A DNA stretch of 64,000 nucleotides, taken from positions 77,543,958 to 77,607,957 of the forward strand of contig JAYGXS010000001.1 of the NCBI GenBank assembly GCA_036362985.1, read 5' to 3'. Made by a program: the position numbers and the translations under genes. The notes under the pieces are model-generated. The model was not told the origin of the DNA, made no database searches, and worked only from the letters and a program-made list of their open reading frames with translations. Positions 35,639 to 46,545 of this stretch are shown piece after piece; position 1 is the stretch's first letter; each line of letters starts with the position of its first letter. Source of the stretch: Ligula intestinalis. Taxonomy: Eukaryota > Platyhelminthes > Cestoda > Diphyllobothriidea > Diphyllobothriidae.

Positions 35639-36235
35639 AATTCACCCTAGTCTGCTTACCTATTACTATATTTTGCGAAACTTTTTCGTTTAGCTCTATC
35701 CGCTTCTGAGTGGCGCACTGACTTGGAATACCTCAGTCGATACCCCAATGTGTTTTGCAAGCTTACTCCCACTTCTGGCAAAATAGTCACGAGAAAGCCG
35801 GCCAAAAAATCCTCGTCAGCCAATCCTGAGGGTGATTCCCAGACGGCCGCTAGCAAAAACAACTCAGCGGTTATAGAATGGAATCCAGCTTCAGTCATTT
35901 CGCACACTGCATCCTGCTTTGGACCAGACCGCTGTCTCTTCGGTTCCGGCTGGCCCATCTGCCGCGTCGTCGCACCAGCCCAGACGGGCTGGGAGGACTG
36001 TGGTACGGGCGGTTTCATGGTCTCATCCAAACGATCAAAACGCCCTCCTATCGGACGCGGCGTCACGGCAGCAAGGAATCAGATGAGTTTATGGGAGTCT
36101 TGTCGATTAGTTGAGCACTGCTTGGAGGAGGTCGGTTTTGGCGCCATTGAAGACAAGCGCAAGGTGTTCGCTTCAAACGCTCAATCTGTGTATACATTAA
36201 ACATTCGTCCCTATGGTTACAGCAGGGTTGTGTAG
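27376..36235 (+). CDS. amidohydrolase-2 family protein, four coding exons
   Basis: Exons 27376-27819, 27962-28162, 28454-28619 and 35694-36235 join in phase to 450 aa. The order of blocks is that of COG3618/fuconolactonase-like amidohydrolases, which hydrolyse lactones in a TIM barrel: strand 1 YVDTHFSLW (residue about 70), VGLRYDLSNF, VPFDLMIGPHQLKHA, LVLNHCGMP, YPNVFCKLT, FGPDRCLFGSGWPIC and a C-terminal helix ending VFASNAQSVYTL. Two active-site positions differ from the family: the second His of HxH is Ser (HFS) and the Asp of GSDWP is Gly. Loss of function or a changed role is therefore likely. It is longer than the usual 280-300 aa, with a 60-residue acidic N-extension and a Lys/Ser insert after residue 300. 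The ATG choice is uncertain because the frame is open to an acceptor at 27356. Confidence 0.88.
27962..28162 (+). CDS. amidohydrolase exon 2
   Basis: Acceptor TCGTTTTAG|ACG, donor GAG|GTACGT, 67 codons in phase 0. It codes for AGYIGWADIHDPGF and PFLVGLRYDL, the family barrel strands 2 and 3. Confidence 0.88.
28454..28619 (+). CDS. amidohydrolase exon 3
   Basis: Acceptor CTCCTCAAG|GTG, donor CCAA|GTAAGT in phase 1. It codes for VPFDLMIGPHQLKHA and LVLNHCGMP. The His of the latter motif, a family active-site position, is kept. A weaker alternative donor GAG|GTCAGT at 28634 would be in phase 0 and does not fit exon 4. Confidence 0.88.
28800..29340. repeat. GC-rich probable repeat segment in amidohydrolase intron 3
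   Basis: Markedly more GC-rich than the gene around it, with a poly-G run at 29103-29114 and several overlapping open frames that encode nothing recognisable. It runs into the dispersed repeat at 29466. Repeat origin is inferred from composition and position. Confidence 0.3.
29466..29770 (+). repeat. dispersed repeat family B, copy 1
   Basis: Matches 46171-46545 in the same order: a block with TGCCATAAAGGT, a cysteine-free GC-rich middle with TTTTTAGC, and CACAACCTGCC near the end. No coding capacity is seen. The class is unknown. Confidence 0.55.
29845..30110 (+). repeat. ~270-bp repeat family A, copy 1 (diverged)
   Basis: Shares GATCTTCCAGGC, GAAAGCCAGAGTGG and a later run of small matches with copies at 38078, 42116 and 51126. 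It is the most diverged of the four. Confidence 0.5.
31189..31509 (-). mobile_element. tRNA-derived SINE with hammerhead ribozyme
   Basis: Flanked by a perfect 10-bp target duplication TTATTATTTT (31179-31188 and 31510-31519), which fixes the insertion limits. On the - strand a Pol III A box TGGTTAAGGCG (31329-31339) and B box GAGTTCGAAACTC (31293-31305) form a tRNA-like head. A type I hammerhead follows at 31249-31207. CCGACAACAC near the head and its complement at the 3' end could close the RNA. It has inserted into the spacer of the foldback element, so it is younger. Confidence 0.85.
31207..31249 (-). ncRNA. hammerhead ribozyme, type I, minimal stem III
   Basis: All conserved core positions are present on the - strand. 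Stem I is CAUCAC/GUGAUG (6 bp), the core CUGAUGA, stem II GGCC/GGCC with loop CACAUA, then GAA, stem III AAGCUU, and the cleavage triplet UUC. The predicted cut is after the C at 31213. Stem III is a 3-bp self-complementary run with no loop, so the monomer should be weak and a dimer more active, as known for short-stem-III hammerheads in other animal retroelements. No core base is mutated. Confidence 0.85.
32117..34815 (-). mobile_element. 5'-truncated CR1/jockey-group element in amidohydrolase intron 3
   Basis: The - strand holds, in order, the C-terminal part of an APE-type endonuclease (GRGGGVPVFV, FCGDFNRVNLRPL, GSDHSVLLGLP), the reverse transcriptase (TSAGPDGVSP, KYADDMVVGHP, RYLGVTIASNL) and a C-terminal tail ending FLTCEETEIEKLKADLTP near 32295. 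A 3' UTR follows and ends in a short (ATC)n tail that touches the outer end of the foldback element at 32116. The 5' end stops within the endonuclease, as in truncated target-primed copies. Confidence 0.9.
32534..34824 (-). pseudogene. endonuclease-reverse transcriptase of CR1/jockey-group element (frameshifted)
   Basis: Open pieces at 34198-34824 (endonuclease, 208 aa), 33423-33920 (RT fingers, 165 aa) and 32534-33118 (RT palm and thumb, 194 aa) are one ancestral ORF2 split by frameshifts. YADD is kept. Between them, QFAYKARRSTLDAVALLVH and FLDYSSAFNTI are RT motifs 2a and A. It cannot make an intact protein. Confidence 0.88.
35155..35240 (-). repeat. tRNA-derived SINE head
   Basis: The - strand shows an A box GGTGGTTAGAGCG and B box GGGTTCAAATCTC about 34 bases apart, the spacing of a tRNA. 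Acceptor and D-stem pairing are incomplete, so it is not a functional tRNA gene. Confidence 0.55.
35395..35640 (+). repeat. tRNA-like SINE ending in (TAC)n
   Basis: A T-arm-like hairpin CTGTAG/CTACAG encloses GTTCGAATC (B box, near 35445), about 85 bases before a (TAC)n array. Trinucleotide tails are usual for flatworm SINEs. The array contains a gap of unknown bases. Confidence 0.55.
35530..35637 (+). repeat. (TAC)n microsatellite with assembly gap
   Basis: A pure trinucleotide run on both sides of ten N at 35579-35588. The true length is unknown. It ends about 55 bases before the acceptor of the last amidohydrolase exon. Confidence 0.95.
35694..36235 (+). CDS. amidohydrolase exon 4 (terminal)
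   Basis: The acceptor TTTTTCGTTTAG|CT completes a Thr codon from exon 3. It codes for ASEWRTDLEYLSRYPNVFCK, then a Lys/Ser-rich insert, FGPDRCLFGSGWPIC (Gly where the family has Asp) and LVEHCLEEVGFG...VFASNAQSVYTL. The stop TAG is at 36233-36235. Possible poly(A) signals are far (AATAAA at 36894). Confidence 0.9.
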
Positions 36236-38077
36236 TGGACCTTGCATACCGTGTGTTTATATACCCTAACTACAGAACTGCCTGCTTTTGTACCACAAAC
36301 TATCGTCTCTGATGCAGATACATACTTTTGTAAAAAATATCCACGACCTTGTTTTACCCCATGCCAGCTTACTCTTTAAGCCCAATTTTTAGGCTATTTT
36401 TATGTGTCAGGTTTATAGCATTCGTGTTTGAAATATTCAGTGAAGAACTTTCGGGAGGCTGTACCCCCTTCTACTATCTAGGTCACGTGACTGTCTTGTT
36501 GAAGGAAACTGCAAAATATGGATCACGTTATCACCGTAAGAGAACCTTGCCGTTGCAGAAGTCTCGCAAACAATTGATTTTGTTGCACCATCTCAGCTAC
36601 TGGCAAGCTGCGCACTAGCATTAAAATTTGTTGACAGGCCGTGGATTGGATGATTTGCTCGCACTCAAACGACGGGGGGTCATGTTTTTTCTTCTTCTTG
36701 GTTTCCCAAACGCGTACCTGTTTCGTGATGGTAAATGAATCCAGAATTCATCTTCTGCAGTGCTCGCATTAGTCTGCGGATATAGTCCTAAGGGTGGGGT
36801 GGGGAATTTTGGCGTGTGGATACGAAAGGTGACTGATAGCTTCAGATTTGGCTTCGCTGCTTATTTTATTTTAAGATCAGAATGCGGCTAAAGAATAAAC
36901 CTGGCCCAAGAAACCGTACAGGGTCCCGCTTCGAAGTCAATGGAGCCAGGAATTCGCTTTCAATAAGTTTGTATGTCCAAATGTCCATATTATTTAGGAT
37001 TTTTCATAGGGCTTAACATTCGTCAGGTTGAGAAAAGGTGTTCCTAGTCCGTTTGCCACACTAGGTAGTTGCTAGCTATCGTATATTGAATAGAAATAAA
37101 CATTGTGAGCCACCTACTTTGGCTGAATTCGCAAACTGTTGTTAGGCCACACTTTGAGGCATCTGACGGTTTTATAATTTGAATTGGAAATGGGTTATGG
37201 TTTTTGCAGCAGCCAGTGGCGTGCGGACCTTAATCACTACGAGCCGCGAGTTAGGTTCCAATTGGAGATACTTGAAGGTATGAATTCCCTTAACAGCAAT
37301 ATTGATGGAGTGTAGCTAAAGTAGGCGTCCGTGTGTGTTGGCTATTCCGCCCATGCTGACCATAGGACGTCAGTCGGACGTGAAAGACTGTGATTAGCTC
37401 CCGAGTTAGGTGAGTGATTTGGTGTGCTCGGGGGTGCTGGCAAGACGCTCATTTTATTAGCTCTCGAGAGGTGTACGATAATTTCATTAAAACTATATAA
37501 ACTAGTAACCACTACTACAAGAGCACGTGAATTTTTGTGGAAAGAGGCAAAATGTTATTAGCAGGTCTTCTTACACTGAGTGTTTAACACGTGCGACCAT
37601 GAGTTTGGAAGGTAATTTTGTGAATGGAAGATGAGGAGGGTTATTCCTTTGATGTACCATAACCGTTCACGACCACGAATATTAAATTCCACTTCTCTGC
37701 TGGTTTGGAATGTATGCGGTCTGATCAAAAAGATGGTTATCCGGGCATCCACGAGTTTGTTTGTTCTTGAAGTTTGGAGTGGCTTAGCGGAACTCACTTT
37801 CATGCAGTGTATTCACTTAGGTGTTGATGGTTCGTATAAATCCAGATTATTGGAGTTATATTTTTGTTTGACAAGGGGATCGTCGTCATGCAGAAGTCCC
37901 CTTACTCAAAGACACTCCTCCTATGTTTCGATTCATTGGACTAAATGCTTTTCCTTATTTTTGGGCAAACAGACTGTGTTTTTTTAAAATTTATAGCCGC
38001 CGATACCGTCAGTTAACCGTTAAGTAGTGCAGAACTGGCAGCAGAGAAGGCCTTTCGCAGCATGTTAGATTACTAGG
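36236..38077. other. spacer after amidohydrolase gene, nothing recognised
   Basis: Includes the presumed 3' UTR. Open frames at 37631-37987 (+) and 37558-37803 (-) overlap each other and carry no known motif. Confidence 0.4.
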
Positions 38078-38356
38078 TAAAACTCTTGCCACTGCGATCT
38101 TCAGGCCCCGTTCCGTAGGGGGAGAAAAGAAGGGAGGCGCCGTATGAAATGAACGCTCTATTCTGCACAGAAGCAGTGGAGAATAGGTAGTAGGAAGTTA
38201 ACTGCCGGACGAGAGTAGGGTTGCAGCCGAGCGGAGCAGTGTTCGAAGTGCCTCAGTGCGGCAGTCATCAGATGAACTCCTGTCCGAGTCAGCCTTGAAT
38301 GTGATTGGCCAGAACGTGATAGGCAGACCGGATAGAAGCCGCAAGTGCGCATGCAC
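38078..38356 (+). repeat. ~270-bp repeat family A, copy 2
   Basis: Shares GCGATCTTCAGGCCC, a purine-rich stretch, GAGTCAGCCTTGAA and GGCAGACCGGA-like ends with copies at 42116 and 51126. No tRNA-like boxes or terminal inverted repeats were found. The class is unknown. Confidence 0.65.
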
Positions 38357-38791
38357 TCGGATTTGGATTACTAAAGGCGTTCCCAGACAAGAGTTCGGGT
38401 AAAAAAACGAATCCTAACGGGAGAGGAATAGTTAAATTTAGTGGATGAACTACGTATCAACAGTACGGTTGTGAACAGCGTGCGTGGCTGTGGTCCGCAT
38501 GAATGGGCGAAGTTGCAGGGGCGGCTGTAGCTGGTATGAGTGAGTGAACCGAAATCCAACCCTCGACCCCCTCCCCCGCCGGTGGTTCGCGGGCAACGTG
38601 GGGAAACTCACGACAAACAGAGGGCAATGGTAGGTAACACCGAGGACGTCATCTGAAACAAAATTCCCAAGAAACTTCATGGACAATACGAATATCACGG
38701 ATCTCAATACTGCTATGGCGTCCCCGGAAAGCGACGCGCTCCGTGGTCGTCTGCTGCCCGGAATGTCAAATATGAAACCAGTACCCTAAAT

Positions 38792-39406
38792 TTGCGACAC
38801 ACTTTGAAAATTGGTTGCTGGAATGTGCAGACATTGCTTGATCCTGGCCGTCAAGCAATTCTAGCACGCGCATTATGGGACTATAAAGTAGACGTTACCT
38901 ATCTGTCCGAAGTTCGTCTCCCACACTCTCGAACGAGAGAAATCAAGGTCCCAGAAGAGAATGCTGAGTACGTGCTCCCTCACAGTAGACCACAAACGAA
39001 CACAGGACTGCATGGGATGGCAATAGCCATGACAAAGAAAGTGCATAACACGCTCTTAACGTTTGAGCCTATCTCAGAATGGATTGCCACAGCCCGCTTC
39101 ATAGGCATCATAGCAAATATGTCTGTGGTTGCCGTTTATGCCCCAACATCGCAAGCGGATGAAGCAGTTAAGACGGAGTTCTATGAACGCCTTCAAGCTA
39201 CAGTGGCCAGAATACCCCCTAGAGACTTGCTCTTCGTCGCCGGAGACTCGAAGGCCAGGACTGGCCCGTGCGGTGAGATCACGCGACACATCATCGGAAA
39301 ATACGGACTGGGCCAACTTTGCGACAACGGAGAACGATTGGTAACATTTGCTGATTTTAATCATCTCGTCGTTACAAACTCTCGTTTTCAACACCGTCAT
39401 GGGTAG
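38792..39406 (+). pseudogene. RTE-like APE endonuclease ORF fragment
   Basis: A 204-aa open stretch with the N-terminal catalytic blocks of an AP-endonuclease-like nuclease: IGCWNVQTL, a Glu in LSEVRLP, and GDSKART where GDFNAR is usual. A stop at 39404-39406 cuts it off before the LTWYSNDGQTANQINY and GSDH blocks, which continue in the next frame. Confidence 0.85.
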
Positions 39407-39606
39407 TTGCTGACATGGTATTCAAACGATGGTCAAACTGCAAACCAGATAAACTACATCTTAGTACGCTCAAGGTGGACCACCTCAGCATCCGACAGCC
39501 GATCGCTTTGAGGTGCGGAAGTTGGATCGGATCATGTACTTTTCCATGCCCGCTTTAAGCTCCGTTTGTCGAATCGAAAAAACTGCCCCCAAAACGTGCC
39601 AACGTT

Positions 39607-41712
39607 ATGGCACTATCAAACACAGAAACCCGTGTAGCGTTCAAAGAAAGTCTCACTGCATGGATCCGAGATCAATCCACTGTTCGCATCAAACCTCCAG
39701 GTAACGTCGGTAATCAAACTTCGCCCGACACTCAGTGGCCACACTTGAGAGACGCGCTACAAAGTGCGATGAATTCGAGCTTGCAACAACAGGTTGTACC
39801 GAGGAAGGACTGGATCTCCACAACCACCCTCCATCTCTCGGCACAAGCTAAAATCGCTGGGTTGTCAAACTCAGAGAACTGCCGCTTATTGAGACGTCAA
39901 ACTACGCGATCAGCAGGATGCGATCGTCAGAACCATTGGATTGAGTTAGCTGGCTCCATGGAATCAGCTTCAAACTCTGGTAACTTCCATCAGCACTATT
40001 ACCTTTAACGTAAAGCCGCTGGCAAATATAAACCGCATTGCACTACCGTTCGGGATAACTCGGGTCAAGTGATAACTGATATGGCTGGCAAAATCGATCG
40101 ATGGCGAGAGTACTTTAGTGAGCTACTGGATCCACCTATACGTTCACCTGCGAACCTAGAGCTATCAACTGGAATCACATACGGTAGTGACTGCGAGCCA
40201 CCTACGAGATTGAAAGTGGAATCGGTATTACAACGATTAAAAGTTCGGAAGGCAGCGGCTTAAGATGGTATTCTAGCAGAAGCCTACAAAACAAATTGTC
40301 CTCCTTTGACAGAATCAATTCACTGACTGTACTCGACTATATGGACTACCGAAGTCATCCCGACTGACTGGACACTGTCCATTATTTTACCGATACCCAA
40401 ACGTGGTGAAATGACACTATGCTCAAACTATCGCGGCATCAGCCTCATAGATATAGCCACAAAAGTGTTTGCGACCATCCTTCTCCGTAGATTTTCGACT
40501 GAGCGCAATCTTCGTACTCGTCCTAACCAAAGAGGATTTCGTCCTGGTAGAGGATGCATTGACCAGGTATTCATTCTACGCCGCATACTAGAGCACAGAC
40601 ATCAAAACCAACAGATCAGCACCGCTTGTTTCATCGACTTCAAAACCGCCTTTGATTTTATCGACAGAGAAGCTTTATGGCAAGTCTTGCTTACTGACGG
40701 TCTCCCACCAAAGTTGTCAATCTAGTCAAAGCTTACTATGACACAACATCAGCCCGAGTAAGAACCCTTGGTGAAGAGTCAACTTCTTTCCCTCTGACTT
40801 GTGGAGTTCGACAAGGGTGGATGTGAAATCAGCTCTGGAATATGCCGATGACATTGTCATACTCGGTAAAACTCCTTAATCACTACAGCCAACGCTAGAC
40901 CAAATCACCGGTTTCGCTGCAACTGTCGGTCTGACAATTAATGTGCGCAAGACGAAGCTCCTGCTTACGTATCTGGGCGCAGCACAACCAATGCTTATCA
41001 GCGGTCAACCCATTGAAGAAATTAGCTGCTTCCGCTTTTGGGCTCGAATATGCTAGCCAATGGACAGACCAAAGACGAAATCAATAACCGAATCGTGCAG
41101 GCTAGAAATGCATTTAGGCTGCTAGCCAGACCACTCTTGTCCCGCTCAGACATCACCTTACGTACTAAGCTGCTGATATACAAAGCATCAATCAGGCCGG
41201 TGTTAATATATGCCTGCGAAGCATGGCCAGTGAGAAAGGCAGATATCATATCCCTCGAAGTCTTTGACCGTTGATGTCTTCGACGCCTCTTAAGAGTCTT
41301 CTGGCAGGATCGAATCTCCAATGTTGAGCTATACCGCAGACGTTTCAAACTACCAAGTCTAGCAACGCACATCTAGCATCGACGATTGCAATGGTTTGGC
41401 CGTGTTTTGCGCAAACCATCGACGGATCTCTGCAGATTGGTCGTGAACCCTTCTCGTAGTGCAAACTAGAGATACCAACAAGGCGATCAACTGAAAACAT
41501 GGCTCAGCACCGTTATGTCAGACGATGAACGGATGGGCCTCGTAACCGTTTACAGCTTGCGACATTGGAAAAATCAATGGGTTAACATAGTGAAGAGCTC
41601 GCTTCTGACCGCCGCCAATGGGCCGCCGCTATTCGTGACATCCGTAAAGCCGATTCATCAAACAACAGGAGCTAATCGGAACAAGTACAAGAAACCAAGT
41701 AAGTATGAGTGA
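39607..41712 (+). pseudogene. RTE-like reverse transcriptase and C-terminal domain (broken)
   Basis: Pieces at 39607-40008, 40069-40263, 40411-40725, 41038-41274 and 41515-41712 read through one RTE pol with stops and frameshifts between them and a deletion in the palm near 40820. The C-terminal block (ACEAWPVRKADIISLEVF) also occurs at 56736-56975 on the other strand. Confidence 0.85.
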
Positions 41713-42115
41713 GCCATTATGAAAAGGGGCTGGAGGAAACCGGTAGTTGAGTTATACGTCGTTGACAAATCGGTAGGCCGCGTCAGTATTGGTTGAGTGG
41801 AGTAAGGAGAGATACCGTTTACAGGAGAAGTGAGATCATATGTTGGGAAGGTCTGGGTGCTGGTACTCATAGAGGGACTGCTCTGTTGGATGGACAAGAA
41901 CCCATGGTCTGGTCTCCATGGACTAACAATGGTTGATAGTCTCTATTTCGCTTCAGGAGAGGATACGGGTAATTAAATTATTATCGTGGTCATAAACGAG
42001 GACACAGGAAAATTCATTCGAATGAGGTTATGCAATCATAAAGCTCAGTCATATCTAGAATTTGCAAGCTCAGTTCACGTCGCGGTCGCCAGTATCGCAG
42101 TGGATAAATTTCATA

Positions 42116-42400
42116 GGAAAAATCCTTGTCAGTGCGATCTTCAGGCCCAGATCCGCAGGGAAAAAAGAAGAAATAAGGCACCAGGTGGAAGGAATAGTGT
42201 ATTCTGTACAGAAGTAGTCGAGAATAAGTAGGAGAAAGTTGACTGTCGGAAGAGCGACGTCTGTACCCGGGCTGGGCGGTGCCCGAAGTGTCTGACCACG
42301 ATAGTCGTCGAATAAGGTCTTGTGTGAGTCAGCCTTGAAGGTGATGAGCCAGATCGGGGTAGGTAGACAGGAGTGGTCGCGTACTTGTGACCTGCCTCCA
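42116..42400 (+). repeat. ~270-bp repeat family A, copy 3
   Basis: Starts AAATCCTTGTCAGTGCGATC and aligns along its length with the copy at 38078. It lies about 400 bases after the RTE 3' end. Confidence 0.65.
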
Positions 42401-44514
42401 CACATGCCGGGCTTCATTCAGGGGTCTTTGGACTCTAAGTAAATTGAAGTAAAAAAGCCAATATTAGGAAGGAGCTATTGCAGCCTGGCCGTCAGTTCTG
42501 AGTAGGGCTGACAGACATAATCGTTACAAAACCCTCTCAGCAATAACTGCTAATGTGATACGAAAACTTCTGTGCGCAATTATTTGTTTGCGGTGAGTAA
42601 AATATACGCCGAATCGGAAATTAATCAACTTCATTTTTCTTGTCTGATAGACGTTCGAATTGCGCACGTCAGGTCGACCTGGCGCAAATGCTAATGTCCT
42701 TAATTGGCGTCTAGCTCTACTGCATACTGATCAGAATTTCAGAGAATTCTTGTGTGCTATGGCGCCACATTAAGATGCCGTTGCAATTCGACCCTCATTC
42801 CAAAGGACAACCGATTTATTCGGTAATTAGTTGCAGTTTAAACCGCGGCCCCTGGAGTGTAGGGACCGGCTTAGAATAGTCAGGCTTATTATAGTTCTGA
42901 ATGAGCCTAAATGCTAGAGCGAAAGTCTTTCCAGGTTCAGCATCACCTGTTCACTTTCTTCAGTGTACCAGTGGCTTGTCTGCGCGTGGGTCAACTTATT
43001 GCTGATAAGATTAGAGGCAGGGCCTGATAACAGCCCCGTCTATGCTTGCCACACACTTGTTGATCCTCACTTCCAAATGAACAAGGCTCCAGGAAGCTTA
43101 TTTCCCATTCGAGGTAGGTGTGCTCATTCCCATATAGAACGTGACTCATCGAAACCGTATCAACAAACGAAATCACAGGATTGTTGCGTGAGTAATGTTT
43201 GAGTCGATTCTCATAGTTGACCTGCACAAACATTTGACCGAGGAGGCCCGTACATATTCGTTGAGTGTTCGTTTGCGCAAGACCAGTACCGTGCTCTCTT
43301 ACTTTATACCTCCATGTTTACGTATCATGCCTAAGAGGCTCCTAGGATACTGAAAGTCCTGAGGTGCTGTGGGTACGTGACTTTTGCGTGAGGAGATATG
43401 GGCACTCGTCCTCAGGCGTAGGTTGTTCATCAGGCCGATGCGGGATCGAATGAGTTTTCTTAACACCGTTAATGCCATATTTTGTCTTCATTGCTGGTGA
43501 CAGTGAAGATCAGTAGCGACTTTGTTCTGAGGGCGTTCGAAATGCAGTGCGTTCGAAGACGTCTAACCGGAGCAGATAGGTATTGGAGCACACCGATTAA
43601 GGCAAGACAGGTAGAGAACTCGTTTCAGCTATTATTCTGGTGGTAGTCCTCTTCTCCTCTCGTCTGCATTGATAGTTCAGTGCATCCAGATACACCCAAC
43701 GAGTTCAACTCGTGCCTTAAAAATCAGGTAACTGTATGGACAAGTTCAGAGCATCCGGTCTCTTGCACCCTTCGTCCACGGAATTTCAGGCCTGAGTGCC
43801 ATTCTTTTCATCTTGACCTTCTAAAGTTACTATTAACGTTCTTGTGGTGATGATGCAAGGATTCGATCCCCTGCGAAACCTTTACAGGCCTGTGGGAACA
43901 AACATAGCTCAGCATTACCTTCAGAGAAGCTTGACAGCCTTCTTCGCAAAATAGCTGCACCAACGAACTTATACCTACTTCAGCAATGTAAAAATGCTAA
44001 GTATGCATGCTTCTTCCAGGATATCTTTGTTCATAATCCCTCCAATTTACTTTCAATACTCTCAGCTACTGAGGTGAAAGAAATTAGGTTTCCCTACCTG
44101 GCTGCAAACAGTGTCCACTTCTTTGCCCAGGACGACGGACATATATATTATCGGCTGGACAATATAAGAAGCATACATGCTATCAGCGTCATTTTAAACA
44201 TAATTATAAGCAAAAATCAATCCCTTACGCCATCATTTTATTCGCGGTATCTTATTTTAAAAACCCGCCTGACACCGTTGTTTACATTTCGGCCAAGCTT
44301 ACTAAAAAACGCTGCTTCGAACGCTCGAGCCCATGAACATGCACGCATTCCTGTGGGGTCGTAAACAGCCTTGTCATGGATTTCGAATAACCTGACTATC
44401 CTGGGCCAGTGGTTAATATACATATCCACGCTGTGTGTGTTCGACCATTGATTTCGATGAAGTCCACCAAGTGCACAAACAGGTTGGTACAGAAGGTGAC
44501 AATCTCAGGGGGTA
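42401..44514. other. unassigned spacer
   Basis: No exon, RNA gene or element recognised. Short open frames (42963-43202 +, 44074-44364 +) have no family features. Confidence 0.4.
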
Positions 44515-45845
44515 GCTTTTAAGTGATAGAGAACGTAGTTAGCGCCAAGTGCACTCTTCATTTTCGCCCGGAGTCTCGAAGACTAAACGGGCTCCAGCGT
44601 AGGCTGCTTTATCCAATGCGAGCAGAAACACCGCATAACTTAGTCTTAAGTAACAGTAGCCTTTTGCGCTGGTACTACTATAGTATTTACCCTCACTAAC
44701 CCTTAGAAGGAATAAAGATAAGCCCAAAAGGCCGAGACTTATACGGCTTCTACTATTTCTTACGCTACTGACAATCAATGTAGCCGAGTCCTAGTGGTAC
44801 TCATACTCTTTCTAACGTTAAGATTTGTCAGAAGTGACGCTGCGGCTCATACCTCCTTTTTTGCCAACGAGGAGTGGGACGTCTAGGTTTATACTATTGA
44901 GAGTAACTTCATGTTTGAGGCCCTTGGCATATCAGGGTTTGCCGTGGTTTTCTCTCAAATCTATCCTCACAGGCTGTGTTCGTTTCAAGTAGGAGCTGGA
45001 CTCCGAAGACTAGGATACTGCTGCTATACGTACTTGCCTATGCCAAAGTGCTAATTATAGTAACCATATTATGGTGTGACCTGTGTGTGCCTGTAGGAAG
45101 CCGGCACCCGGTATGCACTCAAAATCTATATGGAGCAAAGGAGATTAATAGTTTTTGAGTTCAGGCAAAGCGTTATTAAAAAAATAGCACAAGTTCTACC
45201 ATACTCATATGTCTCATGTGGTACCTTATGCTGTTTAAAGGCTGTCTGCAAGTCTACTACAATGCCAAGCTTGCGATAGACTGAACATAATCATAGGGTA
45301 TCCTCCTATGCTGCTATAAACTGGAGTCTTAGTAGTGCTATAACTCTTTCTGTGGAGTCTGAGACACGCGCAGACTCAGACTGTTCTATTATTACCTAGG
45401 ATTAAGGATTCCCCAGGGAATCCTCAACCTCAGGACAATAAACCTCATGCTCCAGTGATCGCTTCTTCTGCTTCCTCTGAACTGTTTCCTGGAACTCGAA
45501 TATTCTCCTCAACTGGCAGTGCAAGTAACGTTAAAGGTAGAAATGATGAATGCGGTAAAGTGAGAAAGCACTACAAGAACTACCCTAGAGGACAGCAGTA
45601 CGGCAATACAGTATCAGGTAAACGCAGCAGTACAATCTAACTCAGAGCAAAAGGAATAGGGCAATATTAGTAATGCTGGTAGGATTGATGATAGTGGCGA
45701 TACTAGCACATCTGGGCTTTCCTTGGTTTCCGCCCTCTCAACTGTATTCATCAGGCCGTGTCATCTTATCGTTAATGGGATGTTGTTAATAAATATCGTG
45801 GGTTCTTTCATGTCTTTGTGTCACGTGGTGCTACTTGCCATTATC
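44515..45845 (+). repeat. diverged ~1.3-kb duplication, copy 1
   Basis: Aligns in order with 47905-49245: AAGTGATAGAG, CGAAGACTAAACGGG, CTGACAATCAAT, TACTGCTGCTATA, CCTGTGTGTGC, TATGCACTC, TTTCCTTGGTTTCC. No protein is encoded. It lacks the MITE present in copy 2. Confidence 0.75.
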
Positions 45846-46170
45846 AGGCTAACTTTTTGGTTTATTGCATGATCTTGAGGTTTGGGGGACTTCTCCTGCC
45901 TAATAGGAGAGCAATTTGCTCCATAATCAACCAGCATTGCTATATCCTATAACTGTGTCAAGAGCTGAATTGTAAGCAATAAGCAGAGCAGATGGGAAAA
46001 GTAGCTTACCAACTTTTTCTCTCGTCTTCAACTGGTGATTGTGTAAGACACCTGTGTTTTCTGGGAGCATGCGTCCTATGTGTGGGTTTGTAGATCAGCA
46101 GATATAGACAGGCTGATTTGGCCTGTCCGCATGGAGGATTTGGGGACCTTAGGAGCAGCGTAACCAATAA

Positions 46171-46545
46171 TTGGCGTGGAAGTGCCATAAAGGTCACATT
46201 ATGAAGGAACATTTACAGTCTGATTCTCAGTTCGACAGTCAGCCCCTCCACATAAAACGATACCGACTGGACTGACTACGTGGGCTGAGCTATCCTGTCA
46301 GTTAGCAACCCTCTAAGTCGCGGCTTTTAGCGCACCTTGCAAACTTCAAGCGCATCTGATTTTTTATAGTGAGGAAGAAAATGCACTGAATGCTGACCGC
46401 ACTCTCTCCCCCACCGTCAGCATCAATCCTCTGTCTAGACGCCTGATGCGGGCACAGTGGCTGGCAGGCCGGCAACCCCTTTTGCGGGCTCCCCAGCACA
46501 ACCTGCCTCCTCCCCTTGACACGGGTTTACACAACCAGGGATTAG
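46171..46545 (+). repeat. dispersed repeat family B, copy 2
   Basis: Matches 29466-29770 (TGCCATAAAGGT, CGGCTTTTAGCGCA, CACAACCTGCC). No coding function seen. Confidence 0.55.

Larger units (their letters stand above)
38679..41712 (+). mobile_element. RTE-like non-LTR retrotransposon, near full length but dead
   Basis: An ATG at 38679 opens a short leader peptide that shifts frame before the endonuclease at 38792. The order is APE endonuclease (IGCWNVQTL, VVAVYAPT, GDSKART, GSDHVLF near 39521), a linker, RT (NYRGISLIDIATKVFA, RPNQRGFRPGRGCIDQV, FIDFKTAFDFIDREALW, LEYADDIVILG) and a C-terminal domain (RRLQWFGRVLRKP, STDLCRLVVNPSRSAN). GVRQG at about 40803 runs into YADD after only ~12 codons, so roughly 50-70 codons of the palm are deleted. 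Confidence 0.9.

Noticed and set aside
37558..37987. Overlapping open frames of 118 aa (+) and 81 aa (-)
   Set aside because: Both strands are open across the same bases, there is no domain, and splice signals are absent; probably chance.
45740..45765. CTGATGA on the - strand near 45750
   Set aside because: No stem II or GAAA follows; it belongs to the diverged duplication.
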